A stretch of DNA of 64,000 nucleotides from Rhizobium sp. Root274 (GTDB lineage: Bacteria; Pseudomonadota; Alphaproteobacteria; Rhizobiales; Rhizobiaceae). Where the stretch lies: contig NZ_LMJE01000009.1 in NCBI RefSeq assembly GCF_001429245.1, positions 361,542-425,541 of the forward strand. Direction: 5' to 3'. The notes beneath the pieces were generated by a model, which searched no databases, was not told where the DNA came from, and was given only the letters and a program-made list of their open reading frames with translations. Position 1 is the stretch's first letter. Each line of letters starts with the position of its first letter. The position numbers and the translations under genes are program-made. Below, piece after piece: positions 42,026 through 50,766 of this stretch.

Positions 42026-43426
42026 TCAAAGCCCCGCCACAAAGCGCCGCGCCGCATTCGCCAGCACCTTCGGCTCAAACCCCGAAAACCCCACCACCAG
42101 CCCCCGCCGGTCCGTCGGCCCGGCGTAAAGCGGCGACAGTGCCTTGACCCCAAAACCGACCGCCCGCGCCTCTGCCGCCAGTGCCACATCGTCTTCGTCA
42201 GCGCTCAGCTCCGCCACCAGATGCAGCCCCTGCTCCGGAATGGTGATATTCAGCCGCTGGCAGTCGAGCGCCTCCACCAGCGCATCCCGCGCCGCCTTCA
42301 CCCGCTTGCGCGCCCGCTTGATATGCGCCGAGAAATGCCCGTCGCGTAGAAATTCGGTCAGCGCATCCTCGGCCAGCGTCGAGGGAAAGCGATCCGTTAG
42401 CCGGCGAATGGTCAGCAGCCGCTCACGCAAAGGGCGCGGCACGACCAGATAGCCGATGCGGAAACCCGGCAGCAGCGTCTTCGAAAACGTGCCGAGATAG
42501 ATCGCCCGACCCTCGCCATCGATCCCTTGCAAGGCGCTGAGCGGGGGCCCGGCAAAGCGGAACTCGCTGTCGTAATCGTCCTCAATGATATAGGCGCCCG
42601 CCTCTCGCGCCCAGTCGATCAGCGCGAGTCGCCGCGCCATCGAAAGCGTCACGCCGAGCGGATACTGATGCGACGGCGTCACATAAACGGCTTTGGCATC
42701 AGGCCGCGCCGCCATGCCGGCTGCAACATCGATCCCCTCCGCATCCACCGGTACGGCGGTGATGTTAAGACCGGCCGCCTCGAACACATCGCGCGCCGCG
42801 ACGTAACAGGGGTCCTCGATCCACACGGGATCGCCCGGCTTCAAGAGAGCACGAACCGTCAGATCCAGCCCCTGCTGCGTTCCCGCCGTCATGATGATCT
42901 GATCGGGCTCGCAAGTCACCCCGCGCGCCGCCTTGAGATAGGCCGCAACCTCGACCCGGAGCGCCAAGCTCCCAGCCGGGTCGTTATAATGAAAATGCCG
43001 CGCCGAGGGCTGGGTCAGGTGCCGGTTCATCAGCATGCGGAAGATTCGGAGAGTCGTCCCGTCCGCCGTCGAACAGCCGAGCGCCCCCGGAAGCGGCGCC
43101 CGCGCTTCCTCGATTTCGACAGGGCGCGGTGCCGGAGGCGCCTGCAACAGCGGCACGGCCTCGGCCACATAGGTGCCCGCCCCGACCCGCGCCTCGGCAA
43201 ACCCGTCCGCCACCAGCATCTCGTAAGCCGCAACGGCTGCCCCGCGCGACACGCCGAAGCGCTTGGCAACATCCCGCGTCGTCGGCAGCTTGTCACCGGG
43301 CCGCATCTGCCCGCTCTCGATCAGCCCCCGCAGCGAGCGATACAGCGCCAGCCGTCGCGGTCCTTGCGCCGGCAGAAGCGGCGTATTGGCCGACCAGTCG
43401 GAATTGGTTCGATTATTTTTGGCCAT
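42026..43426 (-). CDS. MocR/PdxR-family PLP-dependent transcriptional regulator
   Basis: A 466-residue fusion of a GntR-type winged helix (residues about 20-90; GDKLPTTRDVAKRFGVSRGAAVAAYEMLVADGF) to a class-I aminotransferase-like domain. The PLP-binding lysine lies in YLGTFSKTLLPGFRIGYLV. MocR proteins sense PLP or amino compounds and usually control divergent vitamin B6 or amine genes. The divergent neighbour here is a pyridoxamine-oxidase-fold flavoprotein, 64 bp away, and is the probable target. ATG 43426 is used; the longer frame needs TTG. Confidence 0.92.
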   Translation of the reverse strand: MAKNNRTNSDWSANTPLLPAQGPRRLALYRSLRGLIESGQMRPGDKLPTTRDVAKRFGVSRGAAVAAYEMLVADGFAEARVGAGTYVAEAVPLLQAPPAPRPVEIEEARAPLPGALGCSTADGTTLRIFRMLMNRHLTQPSARHFHYNDPAGSLALRVEVAAYLKAARGVTCEPDQIIMTAGTQQGLDLTVRALLKPGDPVWIEDPCYVAARDVFEAAGLNITAVPVDAEGIDVAAGMAARPDAKAVYVTPSHQYPLGVTLSMARRLALIDWAREAGAYIIEDDYDSEFRFAGPPLSALQGIDGEGRAIYLGTFSKTLLPGFRIGYLVVPRPLRERLLTIRRLTDRFPSTLAEDALTEFLRDGHFSAHIKRARKRVKAARDALVEALDCQRLNITIPEQGLHLVAELSADEDDVALAAEARAVGFGVKALSPLYAGPTDRRGLVVGFSGFEPKVLANAARRFVAGL

Positions 43427-43490
43427 GGTGGATCTTCTTTGGACCAATCGCGTCGCCTATCCCTGCCTCATCAGCCGCAAGGAGGCAAGC

Positions 43491-44225
43491 ATGGACGACA
43501 GACCTGACCCACAATCCTTCCCAGTCTCCCCGCGCAACCGCGCAAAGCGCCTGCATGAGCGCGCAGCTTACGACCGCGACGCCGTCTATGCCGTGCTCGA
43601 TGCAGCGCTTCTCTGTCACGTCGCCTATGTCATCGACGGCCAGCCCTATTGCACGCCGACGATCCACTGGCGCGAGGGCGACTGGCTTTTCTGGCATGGC
43701 TCGTCGGCGAGCCGCATGCTGAAAAACCAGAAGGCGGGTTTGCCCGTCTGCCTGACTGTGGCCCATCTCGACGGGCTGGTGCTCGCCCGCTCCGGTTTCC
43801 ACCACTCCGCCAATTACCGCTCCGCCATGTGCTTCGGCACCGCCCAGATCATCGACGACCCGGAGGAAAAGGCCGAGGCCCTAAAGGCCGTCGTCGACCG
43901 CTTCTATCCCGGCCGCACCGACGTTTTGCGCGAAAACGACCCGCAGGAAGCCAAGGGCACAATGGTCATCGGCATGCGCATCGAGGAGGCCTCGGCAAAA
44001 ATCCGCACCGGCGGCGTCTCCGATGACCCCGCAGATATCGACGCAGCGGTCTGGGCCGGCGTCATCCCGGTCGAGACCCGCCTCAGGGCGCCGGAAATCT
44101 GCCCGAAGGTGCCTGATGGTGTGGCGTTTCCGGAGCACCTCGCCCAGTTCCAGGAAGGCCGCCGGCTCGACGAGGTCTTGACGGAAAGCCAGGCGCTCTA
44201 CGAAGCCGCCCTCGTTCGCTCCTGA
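43491..44225 (+). CDS. Pyridoxamine 5'-phosphate oxidase-fold FMN-binding protein
   Basis: A 244-residue split-barrel flavin-binding protein. Recognisable segments are YAVLDAALLCHVAYVIDGQPYCTPTIHWREGDWLFWHG and HHSANYRSAMCFGTAQIIDD. It belongs to the heme- or FMN-binding pyridoxamine-oxidase-like group related to nimA-type proteins. A textbook AGGAGG site is eight bases before ATG 43491. It is divergent from the MocR regulator, a common pairing, so PLP-responsive control is likely. The substrate is unknown. Confidence 0.87.
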   Translation: MDDRPDPQSFPVSPRNRAKRLHERAAYDRDAVYAVLDAALLCHVAYVIDGQPYCTPTIHWREGDWLFWHGSSASRMLKNQKAGLPVCLTVAHLDGLVLARSGFHHSANYRSAMCFGTAQIIDDPEEKAEALKAVVDRFYPGRTDVLRENDPQEAKGTMVIGMRIEEASAKIRTGGVSDDPADIDAAVWAGVIPVETRLRAPEICPKVPDGVAFPEHLAQFQEGRRLDEVLTESQALYEAALVRS

Positions 44226-44279
44226 TTGCCCCGGATGTGGCGGCTCTCAAAGCCGCCACATCCTACCTGTCGTGCGCAA

Positions 44280-44762
44280 TCAGCCACGACCGGCAAAATC
44301 GGCATAAATAGCGAGCAGCCCCGTCCAGCCGCCCTCGGCCTCCAGGATCGACCGCGTCCGCTCGGCCGCCGCACCAAAATTCTCGATCAACCGGTGCTCG
44401 AAATCGACCTGCGTCTCCGTCTCCGACAGCGCCGTGAACACCACCTCCACCTCAGTCAAAAGCTCCGGATCGAAGACCCACTCGCCATTGAGCTGCCAGG
44501 ACAGCACCAGCCGCCCCGGCCGGTCGTAAACCAGCACCCGGCCCCAGTCGCATTCCTCGCCACCATTGCCGATCTCGTACCAGCGCCCGCCCACAGAGGG
44601 TTCTATGACAACGGTCTTCGCCCCGCTCTTGGTCAGCGAATGCGTCTTCAGCCACCAGTCGCCCATGCCAGCGGAAAACACGTCGAACGCCCGTTCGCGG
44701 CTTGCCTTGACGCTGAAGCGCTTGACGATCGGCGCGGGCTTGATCTGCGGTTGCTCCTTCAT
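44280..44762 (-). CDS. SRPBCC / AHSA1-like protein
   Basis: A 160-residue START-fold protein of the activator-of-Hsp90-ATPase-1-like group. It starts PAPIVKRFSVKASRERAFDVFS and contains GGRWYEIGNGGEECDWGRVLVYDRPGRLVLSWQL. Bacterial members are mostly of unknown function and are typically encoded with an ArsR regulator, as here. The four-base ATGA overlap with the upstream ArsR gene indicates translational coupling. Confidence 0.88.
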   Translation of the reverse strand: MKEQPQIKPAPIVKRFSVKASRERAFDVFSAGMGDWWLKTHSLTKSGAKTVVIEPSVGGRWYEIGNGGEECDWGRVLVYDRPGRLVLSWQLNGEWVFDPELLTEVEVVFTALSETETQVDFEHRLIENFGAAAERTRSILEAEGGWTGLLAIYADFAGRG

Positions 44763-45070
44763 GTCTCTTCCCCTTCCTCGACGGCGCGTTGAAAGGCCGC
44801 CAGTTGCTGATCCCAGAATTGGTCGAGCCAGGCGCGCAGCGGCCCGAGCCCGTTCGGATCGATCGCATAGATCCGCCGGCGCCCCTCGGCCCGATCCGCG
44901 ACCAGCCCCGCCTCCTTCAACACCTTGAGATGCTGCGACACCGCCGGCTGCGACACAGGGACAAGCCGCGCGAGATCCGCGACGGACTGCGGCCGTGCCG
45001 CGATCTTCTCGAACAGATCGCGCCGGGTATCGTCGGCCAAAGCCTGAAGGATCTTCAAATGATAAGTCAT
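44759..45070 (-). CDS. ArsR-family transcriptional regulator
   Basis: A 103-residue winged-helix repressor. The recognition region is ARLVPVSQPAVSQHLKVLKEAGLVADRAEGRRRIYAI (residues about 30-70). No Cys-based metal site (ELCVC-like) is present, so it is not a classical arsenic sensor. It belongs to the group paired with AHSA1 proteins. A perfect palindrome overlaps its start codon and is a likely autoregulatory site. Confidence 0.92.
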   Translation of the reverse strand: MTYHLKILQALADDTRRDLFEKIAARPQSVADLARLVPVSQPAVSQHLKVLKEAGLVADRAEGRRRIYAIDPNGLGPLRAWLDQFWDQQLAAFQRAVEEGEET

Positions 45071-45077
45071 GACTTAT
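45062..45077. promoter_or_regulatory. Perfect 16-bp palindrome over the arsR start codon
   Basis: ATAAGTCATGACTTAT reads the same on both strands and includes the ATG of the ArsR gene; a further ACTTAT half-site follows near 45090. The position suits autorepression by ArsR dimers. Confidence 0.65.
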
Positions 45078-45170
45078 AATAAGCACAGACTTATGATATT
45101 GGCAAGCACATGAAAAAGGCGGCGCATCAGCCGATGCCCGCCCCTTATCCTCCGCCATGGACCCGCTGCG

Positions 45171-45614
45171 TTACGCCGCAGCCATCCACCCTTCCAGCTT
45201 CGCCCGCTGGGCGTCCGTAAACGCCTGCGACTTCCGCGTCCTCTGGTCGAAATGCACCACGACGGTCTCGGCCGACGCACAGAGCTTGCCGTTCTGAAAC
45301 ACAGCCTGTTCCATGGTGACGGAAGACCGACCCACCTTCGTTACCCGGGTGCCGATCTCGACCGTTCCCGGCCACAAGACCTCGGCGATATAATTGATGT
45401 CCAGCTTGGCGAGCACGAAGGAAAAGCCCTCCTCCAGCAGCCTTGCATCCGCCTTGAAGATCAGTTCCACCCGGCCCGTTTCGAGAAAGGTCGCATAAAC
45501 GGCATTGTTGACATGCCCCTGCCGGTCGGTATCGCCGTAACGCAGCTTGTCATAGGCCTGGCCCGCAAAATCCTCGAGCCGCAGCCCCTGCCCCTGCCCC
45601 TTGTCATCAGTCAT
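45171..45614 (-). CDS. Acyl-CoA thioesterase, hotdog fold (YbgC/4HBT type)
   Basis: A 147-residue hotdog-fold thioesterase. The 4HBT-type motif is LRYGDTDRQGHVNNAVYATFLETGRVELI, with the catalytic Asp in GDTDRQGHVNN. Such enzymes release free acid from acyl-CoA; the acyl group is unknown. It lies alone between the ArsR pair and the LysR gene, with a short tandem repeat just upstream of its start. Confidence 0.88.
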   Translation of the reverse strand: MTDDKGQGQGLRLEDFAGQAYDKLRYGDTDRQGHVNNAVYATFLETGRVELIFKADARLLEEGFSFVLAKLDINYIAEVLWPGTVEIGTRVTKVGRSSVTMEQAVFQNGKLCASAETVVVHFDQRTRKSQAFTDAQRAKLEGWMAAA

Positions 45615-45629
45615 GCCAGTCCAAACCTT

Positions 45630-45660
45630 ATTCGCTATTCGCTATTCGCTATTCGCTATT
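45630..45660. repeat. 7-bp tandem repeat (four copies)
   Basis: ATTCGCT is repeated four times without change at 45630-45657, followed by a partial copy. It lies 16 bp upstream of the thioesterase start, within its probable leader or promoter. Confidence 0.95.
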
Positions 45661-45688
45661 TCTCTAAATACCCACCAGCCTCACGGCC

Positions 45689-46585
45689 TCACGCAGCCAT
45701 CCCGATCATCTCGGAAAAGGCATAACGCACGCTGTCGGCCACGGCCTGGATCGTCTCGCCCGTCTCGCGCGCCGTCAACAGCCGAACCTCGAAGGAGCCG
45801 AGCTCCGGCAGGCCGTGTTTCGATCCGAGCGCCGTCATGTCGTCGGTGAGGTAGCTGCGCGGCAAGGGCGCCACCGCCAGATCCGCGATCACTGCCGCGC
45901 GCTGCGCCATCGTATGGGCCGAAAGATAGGCGATGCGATAGGGCCGCCTGTCCTTCTCCAGCCGCGACAGAGCATCCGCCCGCCAGCAGCAGCCATCCTC
46001 CCAGATCGACACGGGTAGCGGATCGCGCAAATGCGCCGTGCCGCATTTGGCGCCGGCCCAGACCAGTTGCTCCTGGTGAATGACCTCGCCCTCATGCAAC
46101 ACCGTGCCGGGCGACGTATTGACCAGTGTCAGATCCAGCCGCTGCTCTGCCAGCCGCCGGCGAAGCGCGCCGGACGTATCGACGGTGAGATCCACCATGA
46201 TCAGCGGATAGAGTTCGGCAAAGCGGCGGAGAATCGTCGGCATGAAGCGTTCGCCGATATCGTCGGGAGCACCCAGCCGCACGACCCCCTTCATTTCCGG
46301 CATGCGAAAACGCCCGACTGCCTCGTTCGACAGCGCCAGCATGCGCCGGGCATAGGGCAACAGCACCTCCCCGCTCTCCGTCAGCGTCACCGAACGCGCA
46401 TCGCGGAGAAACAGCGTCACGTTCAGCTGCTCCTCCAGCTTCTTGATCTGCATCGAGACCGCCGACGGCGTGCGAAACACCCGGTCGGCCGCAGAGGTGA
46501 AACCGCCGGTCTCGGCGATCGCCACGAAGGTACGAAGCACGTCATTGTCGAGCAGCGGAAGCGGCTGGCGAAGCATCAGGGTCAT
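45689..46585 (-). CDS. LysR-family transcriptional regulator
   Basis: A 298-residue LysR regulator. The N-terminal winged helix is at residues 14-72 (LRTFVAIAETGGFTSAADRVFRTPSAVSMQIKKLEEQL). The C-terminal effector domain begins around VVRLGAPDDIGERFMP. LysR proteins normally act on a divergent neighbour, which here is the small DUF1127-like gene 106 bp away. The effector is unknown. Confidence 0.92.
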   Translation of the reverse strand: MTLMLRQPLPLLDNDVLRTFVAIAETGGFTSAADRVFRTPSAVSMQIKKLEEQLNVTLFLRDARSVTLTESGEVLLPYARRMLALSNEAVGRFRMPEMKGVVRLGAPDDIGERFMPTILRRFAELYPLIMVDLTVDTSGALRRRLAEQRLDLTLVNTSPGTVLHEGEVIHQEQLVWAGAKCGTAHLRDPLPVSIWEDGCCWRADALSRLEKDRRPYRIAYLSAHTMAQRAAVIADLAVAPLPRSYLTDDMTALGSKHGLPELGSFEVRLLTARETGETIQAVADSVRYAFSEMIGMAA

Positions 46586-46691
46586 GGCGGAGCGCCTTCA
46601 GAAAAATTGAACCTGAAGACGATACAATCGCGTTTGATTGAATGTCAATCCGGGCGCAAGCTGTTTTCCATCATCCAACAGGAGACCGGCC

Positions 46692-46907
46692 ATGACAAAC
46701 CAGACCAGGACGGACCAGACGCTTTCCCGACCCGTCATGCAGACTGTCCCGCAGACACTGTTGCACCTTTTCGCCACCCTCACGCTCAGCCGGACACAGG
46801 GCGGGGCACTCGATCAGATCAACGCCTTGCCCGGCCACCTGCGCCGCGATCTCGGCCTCGCCGACACTGTGCAATCGATAACGTTTGTGAATGACGGATA
46901 TAAATAA
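46692..46907 (+). CDS. DUF1127-like small protein, copy 1
   Basis: A 71-residue protein whose C-terminal half (GGALDQINALPGHLRRDLGLAD) matches the DUF1127/YjiS pattern of an Arg-rich helix ending 'L-x-D-I/L-G-L'. In related bacteria such proteins affect RNA turnover, phosphate or carbon metabolism and stress. A GGAG site lies nine bases before the ATG. It is divergent from the LysR gene and precedes a second related frame. Confidence 0.7.
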   Translation: MTNQTRTDQTLSRPVMQTVPQTLLHLFATLTLSRTQGGALDQINALPGHLRRDLGLADTVQSITFVNDGYK

Positions 46908-46993
46908 CATTCGTTGGATTGATGGAACATCGAAGCGCATAACATCATCACCCGAAAGGGAATCCCAAGGAAAGGACGACCGCCATCACCCTC

Positions 46994-47212
46994 TTGCACT
47001 ATGATACGCCGCTCGGCATCTCGCCAACCGCACCCTCCAGCGCATCCCTCGCCCGCCGCGCGGCGCACGCCGTTCTCGGTACCTTGGGCGATCTTGCCCG
47101 GTGCGCGGCCGAGGCGCAGCGTCGCCGCAGCGAGCAGCGGGCGCTCGATGCCTTGCCGCTCGATCTGCGCAAGGACATCGGCTGGCCTGCGGGCGACATC
47201 CGCCGCCTCTGA
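46994..47212 (+). CDS. DUF1127-like small protein, copy 2 (unusual start)
   Basis: A roughly 72-75-residue protein ending with the DUF1127 pattern RALDALPLDLRKDIGWPAGDIRRL. No in-frame ATG exists. TTG at 46994 is the first ordinary start. An ATC at 46985, eight bases after a good AAAGGA site, is better placed and would give I-T-L-L-H-Y-D. The gene may use a rare start codon or have lost its ATG by point mutation. It is related to the gene at 46692 and lies 86 bp downstream of it. Confidence 0.6.
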   Translation: MHYDTPLGISPTAPSSASLARRAAHAVLGTLGDLARCAAEAQRRRSEQRALDALPLDLRKDIGWPAGDIRRL

Positions 47213-47530
47213 ACGGCAAAATCGGACAGGCCGCGACACGACCCGAGGGCCGCGTCGCAAAGGGACGAAATCCGCTTCAGTATCCCTGCCACCGCAGGGC
47301 TCCCCAAAAAGCAGATTTTTCAATGCCCTTGCGGATCTTGATCGCTATCAAGCCCGGCTTCATCCGGTCGCAGGCAGAAAGAATCCAGAAAATGTCGCTT
47401 TTTAGCAGAAGGGAATGCTTCCGCGCCGCGCGATTTCATGACAATGTCGCAGAACGAACATCCCCGGACCCGTTTCCAGTCGAGCATGCGACAAAACACG
47501 GGAACGACCAAACGGGAAACTGGGCACATC

Positions 47531-48556
47531 ATGAGCAAGCAACCGACGCAGACCAAGAAGCGTTCGCTCGTCTTCTTCCTCGTACCGCATTTCACCCTCC
47601 TGCCCTTTGCCGGCGCCATCGAGACGCTGCGCATCGCCAACCGCATGCTGGGTTATGCCGCCTATGAATGGCGCCTCGCCTCGGTCGACGGCCAGAAGGT
47701 CTATTCCTCTTCCGGCATCGGCATCGAGGTGAACTCCTCGCTCGCCGACGAGCGCCGTTTCCTCGGCGGCGAAAACCGCCCCAACATGGCGATCGTCTGT
47801 TCCGGCATCTATGTCGAGGAGTTTAACAACAAGTCGGTCAATGCCTGGCTGCGCGAAGCCCACAACCGCAACGTCGCGGTCGGCTCGCTCTGTACGGGCG
47901 CCCATGTGCTGGCCCAGGCCGGCCTGTTGAATGGCAAGCGCTGCGCCATCCACTGGGAAAACCTTCCCGGCTTCTCCGAAACCTTCCCGCAGGCCGAAGT
48001 CTATGCCGATCTCTACGAAGTCGACGGCAACATCTACACCTGCGCCGGGGGGACTGCCTCGCTCGACATGATGCTGAACCTGATCGGCCAGGATTTTGGC
48101 GAAGGCCTCGTCAACCGCGTCTGCGAACAGCACCTGACCGACCGCGTCCGCTCCGCCAACGACCGCCAGCGCCTGCCGCTGCGCGCCCGCCTCGGCGTGC
48201 AGAATTCCAAGGTGCTGCAGATCATCGAGCTGATGGAAGCCAATCTCGCCGAACCCCTGTCGCTGCTCGAAATCGCCGACGACGCCGGCCTTTCGCGCCG
48301 CCAGATCGAGCGCCTCTTCAGACAAGAGATGGGCCGCTCCCCCGCCCGTTACTACCTCGAAATCCGCCTCGACCGCGCCCGCCACCTGCTCGTGCAGTCC
48401 TCCATGCCCGTCGTCGAAGTCGCCGTCGCCTGCGGCTTCGTCTCCGCCTCGCACTTCTCCAAGTGTTACCGCGAACTCTACAACCGCTCCCCCCAGCAGG
48501 AGCGCGCCGAGAGGAAACTCACGATGTCGAGCAACCGGACGGGAGTGGTGGTGTAA
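47531..48556 (+). CDS. GlxA-family (DJ-1/PfpI + AraC) transcriptional regulator
   Basis: A 341-residue regulator with an N-terminal DJ-1/PfpI-like domain. The nucleophile-elbow cysteine is in VGSLCTGAHVLAQAGLLNG near residue 120, and the domain starts SLVFFLVPHFTLLPFAGAIE. It also has a C-terminal AraC helix-turn-helix pair (LSLLEIADDAGLSRRQIERLFR; VVEVAVACGFVSASHFSKCYRELY). The superfamily includes GbdR and related activators of choline, betaine and carnitine catabolism, making it a candidate regulator of the importer and methyl-transfer genes; this is inference. ATG 47531 is used; upstream in-frame ATGs are possible. Confidence 0.88.
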   Translation: MSKQPTQTKKRSLVFFLVPHFTLLPFAGAIETLRIANRMLGYAAYEWRLASVDGQKVYSSSGIGIEVNSSLADERRFLGGENRPNMAIVCSGIYVEEFNNKSVNAWLREAHNRNVAVGSLCTGAHVLAQAGLLNGKRCAIHWENLPGFSETFPQAEVYADLYEVDGNIYTCAGGTASLDMMLNLIGQDFGEGLVNRVCEQHLTDRVRSANDRQRLPLRARLGVQNSKVLQIIELMEANLAEPLSLLEIADDAGLSRRQIERLFRQEMGRSPARYYLEIRLDRARHLLVQSSMPVVEVAVACGFVSASHFSKCYRELYNRSPQQERAERKLTMSSNRTGVVV

Positions 48557-48575
48557 GCAACCGGATACACCCGGA

Positions 48576-48615
48576 GCCCCTCGCGGGGTTCGATCTCCCC
48601 CATTGAGGGGGAGAT
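48576..48615. repeat. Rhizobial intergenic palindrome
   Basis: A 9-bp perfect inverted repeat (48593-48601 and 48607-48615, loop ATTGA), preceded by a shorter GCCCC/GGGGT hairpin, lies just after the GlxA-type gene. The CTCCCCC/GGGGGAG style recurs at 63.5 and 63.7 kb, and related GC-rich palindromes occur at 61.6-61.9 kb. It may also end transcription. Confidence 0.75.
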
Positions 48616-48671
48616 GGCCGGCGGGCCACAGGGGGGTATCATTCGGCAGGACAGCGCCCAGAAGTCAAACG

Positions 48672-49739
48672 CTACGGAACAGTCCGACACGCAGATTTCA
48701 ACGGCAGGCCATACATGGCACAAGAGGGTGCGGCTCCGACTTGCTCAATGGCCTTTTCGGCCAGAATTTCAGCAAGTGTTCCATCATCGAGCCTTATTAG
48801 CAGCAACCCTGCATCAGAGATCGACGGGAATGCCGACGACTTCCAACTCGGCGATACAAATTCGCCGTCCATAACCTCTGTGACCGACCAAGTTGTCCGA
48901 TAGCCTTTGCCGTCATCTCCACCGCCTTGGCCGATACAATAAAATCTACGACGAAACTGGTGATACTCGCACCCCACATACGAAATTGAGCTGCTTAATT
49001 TAGACAATTTTCCTTTGGTATCAACTCTATAGAGGGTAGCCGAACGTCTCTCAAAGGGCAGAGAAAAGTCTACAGCAACTATCGTCAGGCCGTCATGGCT
49101 GTCGTTCGACATACTAAGAACGCCCAAGTCTGCTGAACAGCAGATTCGATAGGCACGCCCTCCTGAGATCTGCTGCAACTCAGATTTTCGCGGAAATGTC
49201 CCCGCATCGCCGCGAAATAGATCCCTTGGGTCGTAAGTGACGGCGTAGTACCCCTGCTCAGACGCCGAAATCCTGAAAATGGAATTTGCGAAAGTTCGCT
49301 CCGGTCGGCAATTGCCGCTGTAGTCACAAACATCGACTCTGGAATGACCTTCGCCCGCATGATTTTCACCCGTCTGGTTGTTCAGCAGAATGAAGATGCT
49401 GCTGTGGTTTGCGACCACTTGATCGACCACAAAACCATCTGGGGAATAGGTAAACGCTCGTCCAGCTCGAAAGGGAGTAAAAGTCAGCATATTGATCGGG
49501 GGCTCAGCTTTGAGCTCGTAGTCAACAATCATTCCCTCGATGATCCAAGCCATCTCCATGGAAGGAATTTGGGGTTTGGACGGAGGAGAAGGAGCAACGT
49601 CGGTATGCGCGAGGACGTAGAGGCCCACAGACAGGGCGAGAATGAAGAACAAGAGATGCTTCTTCAGAAAACTCTCCCTGATCGATGGTCTGGAGATCCC
49701 AAATTCTACTGTCAAAGCCAGACAATGTGACGAAAGCAA
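48672..49739 (-). CDS. Hypothetical exported or membrane-anchored protein
   Basis: A frame of up to 355 residues, lower in GC than its neighbours. It has one N-terminal hydrophobic segment (KKHLLFFILALSVGLYVLA) and a large exported part containing several cysteines (VCDYSGNCRPER, YRICCSADLG, VGCEYHQ). It is probably a beta-rich periplasmic domain. The start is uncertain: TTG 49739 has a poorly spaced ribosome site. A CTG at 49667, six bases after GGGAG, would give a compact signal anchor. No family is recognised. The composition suggests recent acquisition. Confidence 0.6.
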   Translation of the reverse strand: MLSSHCLALTVEFGISRPSIRESFLKKHLLFFILALSVGLYVLAHTDVAPSPPSKPQIPSMEMAWIIEGMIVDYELKAEPPINMLTFTPFRAGRAFTYSPDGFVVDQVVANHSSIFILLNNQTGENHAGEGHSRVDVCDYSGNCRPERTFANSIFRISASEQGYYAVTYDPRDLFRGDAGTFPRKSELQQISGGRAYRICCSADLGVLSMSNDSHDGLTIVAVDFSLPFERRSATLYRVDTKGKLSKLSSSISYVGCEYHQFRRRFYCIGQGGGDDGKGYRTTWSVTEVMDGEFVSPSWKSSAFPSISDAGLLLIRLDDGTLAEILAEKAIEQVGAAPSCAMYGLPLKSACRTVP

Positions 49740-49944
49740 TTAGTATAGAAAATTTCTCCTAAAGAAAACTGGCAAAAGAGCCAGCCGAGCCGCGAAGTCA
49801 TGTTCCTTAGCCAACCAACTCCCAAACACCGCCGACAATGTCCTAGCCCGTTGGTACGAGAGCGCGAATGGTCACAATCGCTTAGCTAGAAGGGTACACG
49901 CACCACCCCAGGCCGCCTCGGTTCGCAACTCTGCCCCCTGAGTT

Positions 49945-50766
49945 TCACCCCACCAGACTCCAAAAAAACCTCGCCGACACAAGCAGCAGAAACACCGCAA
50001 ACCCCATCTCCAGCTGCCGCTTGTTCAGCCGGTGCGCCAGCTGCGCGCCATAGGGCGTGACCAGCATGGCGATCGGAAAAATCACCGCAAAGGCGATCCA
50101 GTTGACATAGCCGGTGGAAAACGGCGGCAGGCCGGCTTCGCCCCAGCCGGCATAGATGAAGCCGAAAAAGGCCGGGATCGAGATCAGCACGCCGACGCCC
50201 GAAGACGTCGCCACCGCCTGGTGGATCGGCCGGCCGTACAGCGTCATGAAGGTGTTGTTGAACACCCCGCCGCCGACGCCCATCAGTCCGGAAAACAGTC
50301 CGATCGCAGTGCCGACAAGAAACCGCCCCGGTTCGCCGGGCAATTCCGTGCCGAGATGCCACCGGTTGGATAAAAACAGCATGCGCGCGGCGAGCACCAG
50401 GCCCATCACCGCGAAGAACAGCCGAAGCCCAGCACTTGACACATAGGCGGCAACAACGGTCGCCAAAAGCGCCCCGAGCGGCACCGCAATCATCCAGCCC
50501 TTGAGGAGCTGCATGTCGACCGCCCCGCGCGTCTGGTGCGCCCGAAACGAGCGGATCGAGGTCGGCACGATCAGCGCCGTCGAGGTGCCGACCGCCAGAT
50601 GCATGATCACGTGTTCGGGGATGCCGGCATAACCGAAGACCTGGTAAAACACTGGCACCAGCACGGCGCCCCCGCCGATCCCGAACACGCCCGCAAGCAA
50701 GCCCGCGACGGTGCCTGCGGCAGCGAGCATCGCGGCAAAGAGGAGAATATCGGCAATCGGTGGCAT
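49945..50766 (-). CDS. TauE/SafE-family permease
   Basis: A 273-residue inner-membrane protein of the sulfite exporter TauE/SafE (DUF81) family. Two homologous halves are visible, each with a glycine-rich loop: GLLAGVFGIGGGAVLVPVFYQ and IGLFSGLMGVGGGVFNNTFM. About eight helices are predicted. The family exports sulfonates, sulfite or other organosulfur anions. ATG 50766 has a GGAGG site five bases upstream and is preferred to the longer start at 50799. Confidence 0.9.
   Translation of the reverse strand: MPPIADILLFAAMLAAAGTVAGLLAGVFGIGGGAVLVPVFYQVFGYAGIPEHVIMHLAVGTSTALIVPTSIRSFRAHQTRGAVDMQLLKGWMIAVPLGALLATVVAAYVSSAGLRLFFAVMGLVLAARMLFLSNRWHLGTELPGEPGRFLVGTAIGLFSGLMGVGGGVFNNTFMTLYGRPIHQAVATSSGVGVLISIPAFFGFIYAGWGEAGLPPFSTGYVNWIAFAVIFPIAMLVTPYGAQLAHRLNKRQLEMGFAVFLLLVSARFFWSLVG

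Noticed and set aside
45630..45660. CRISPR-like array
   Set aside because: The repeat unit is 7 bp without spacers, so it is a simple tandem repeat. No CRISPR or cas gene was seen anywhere.
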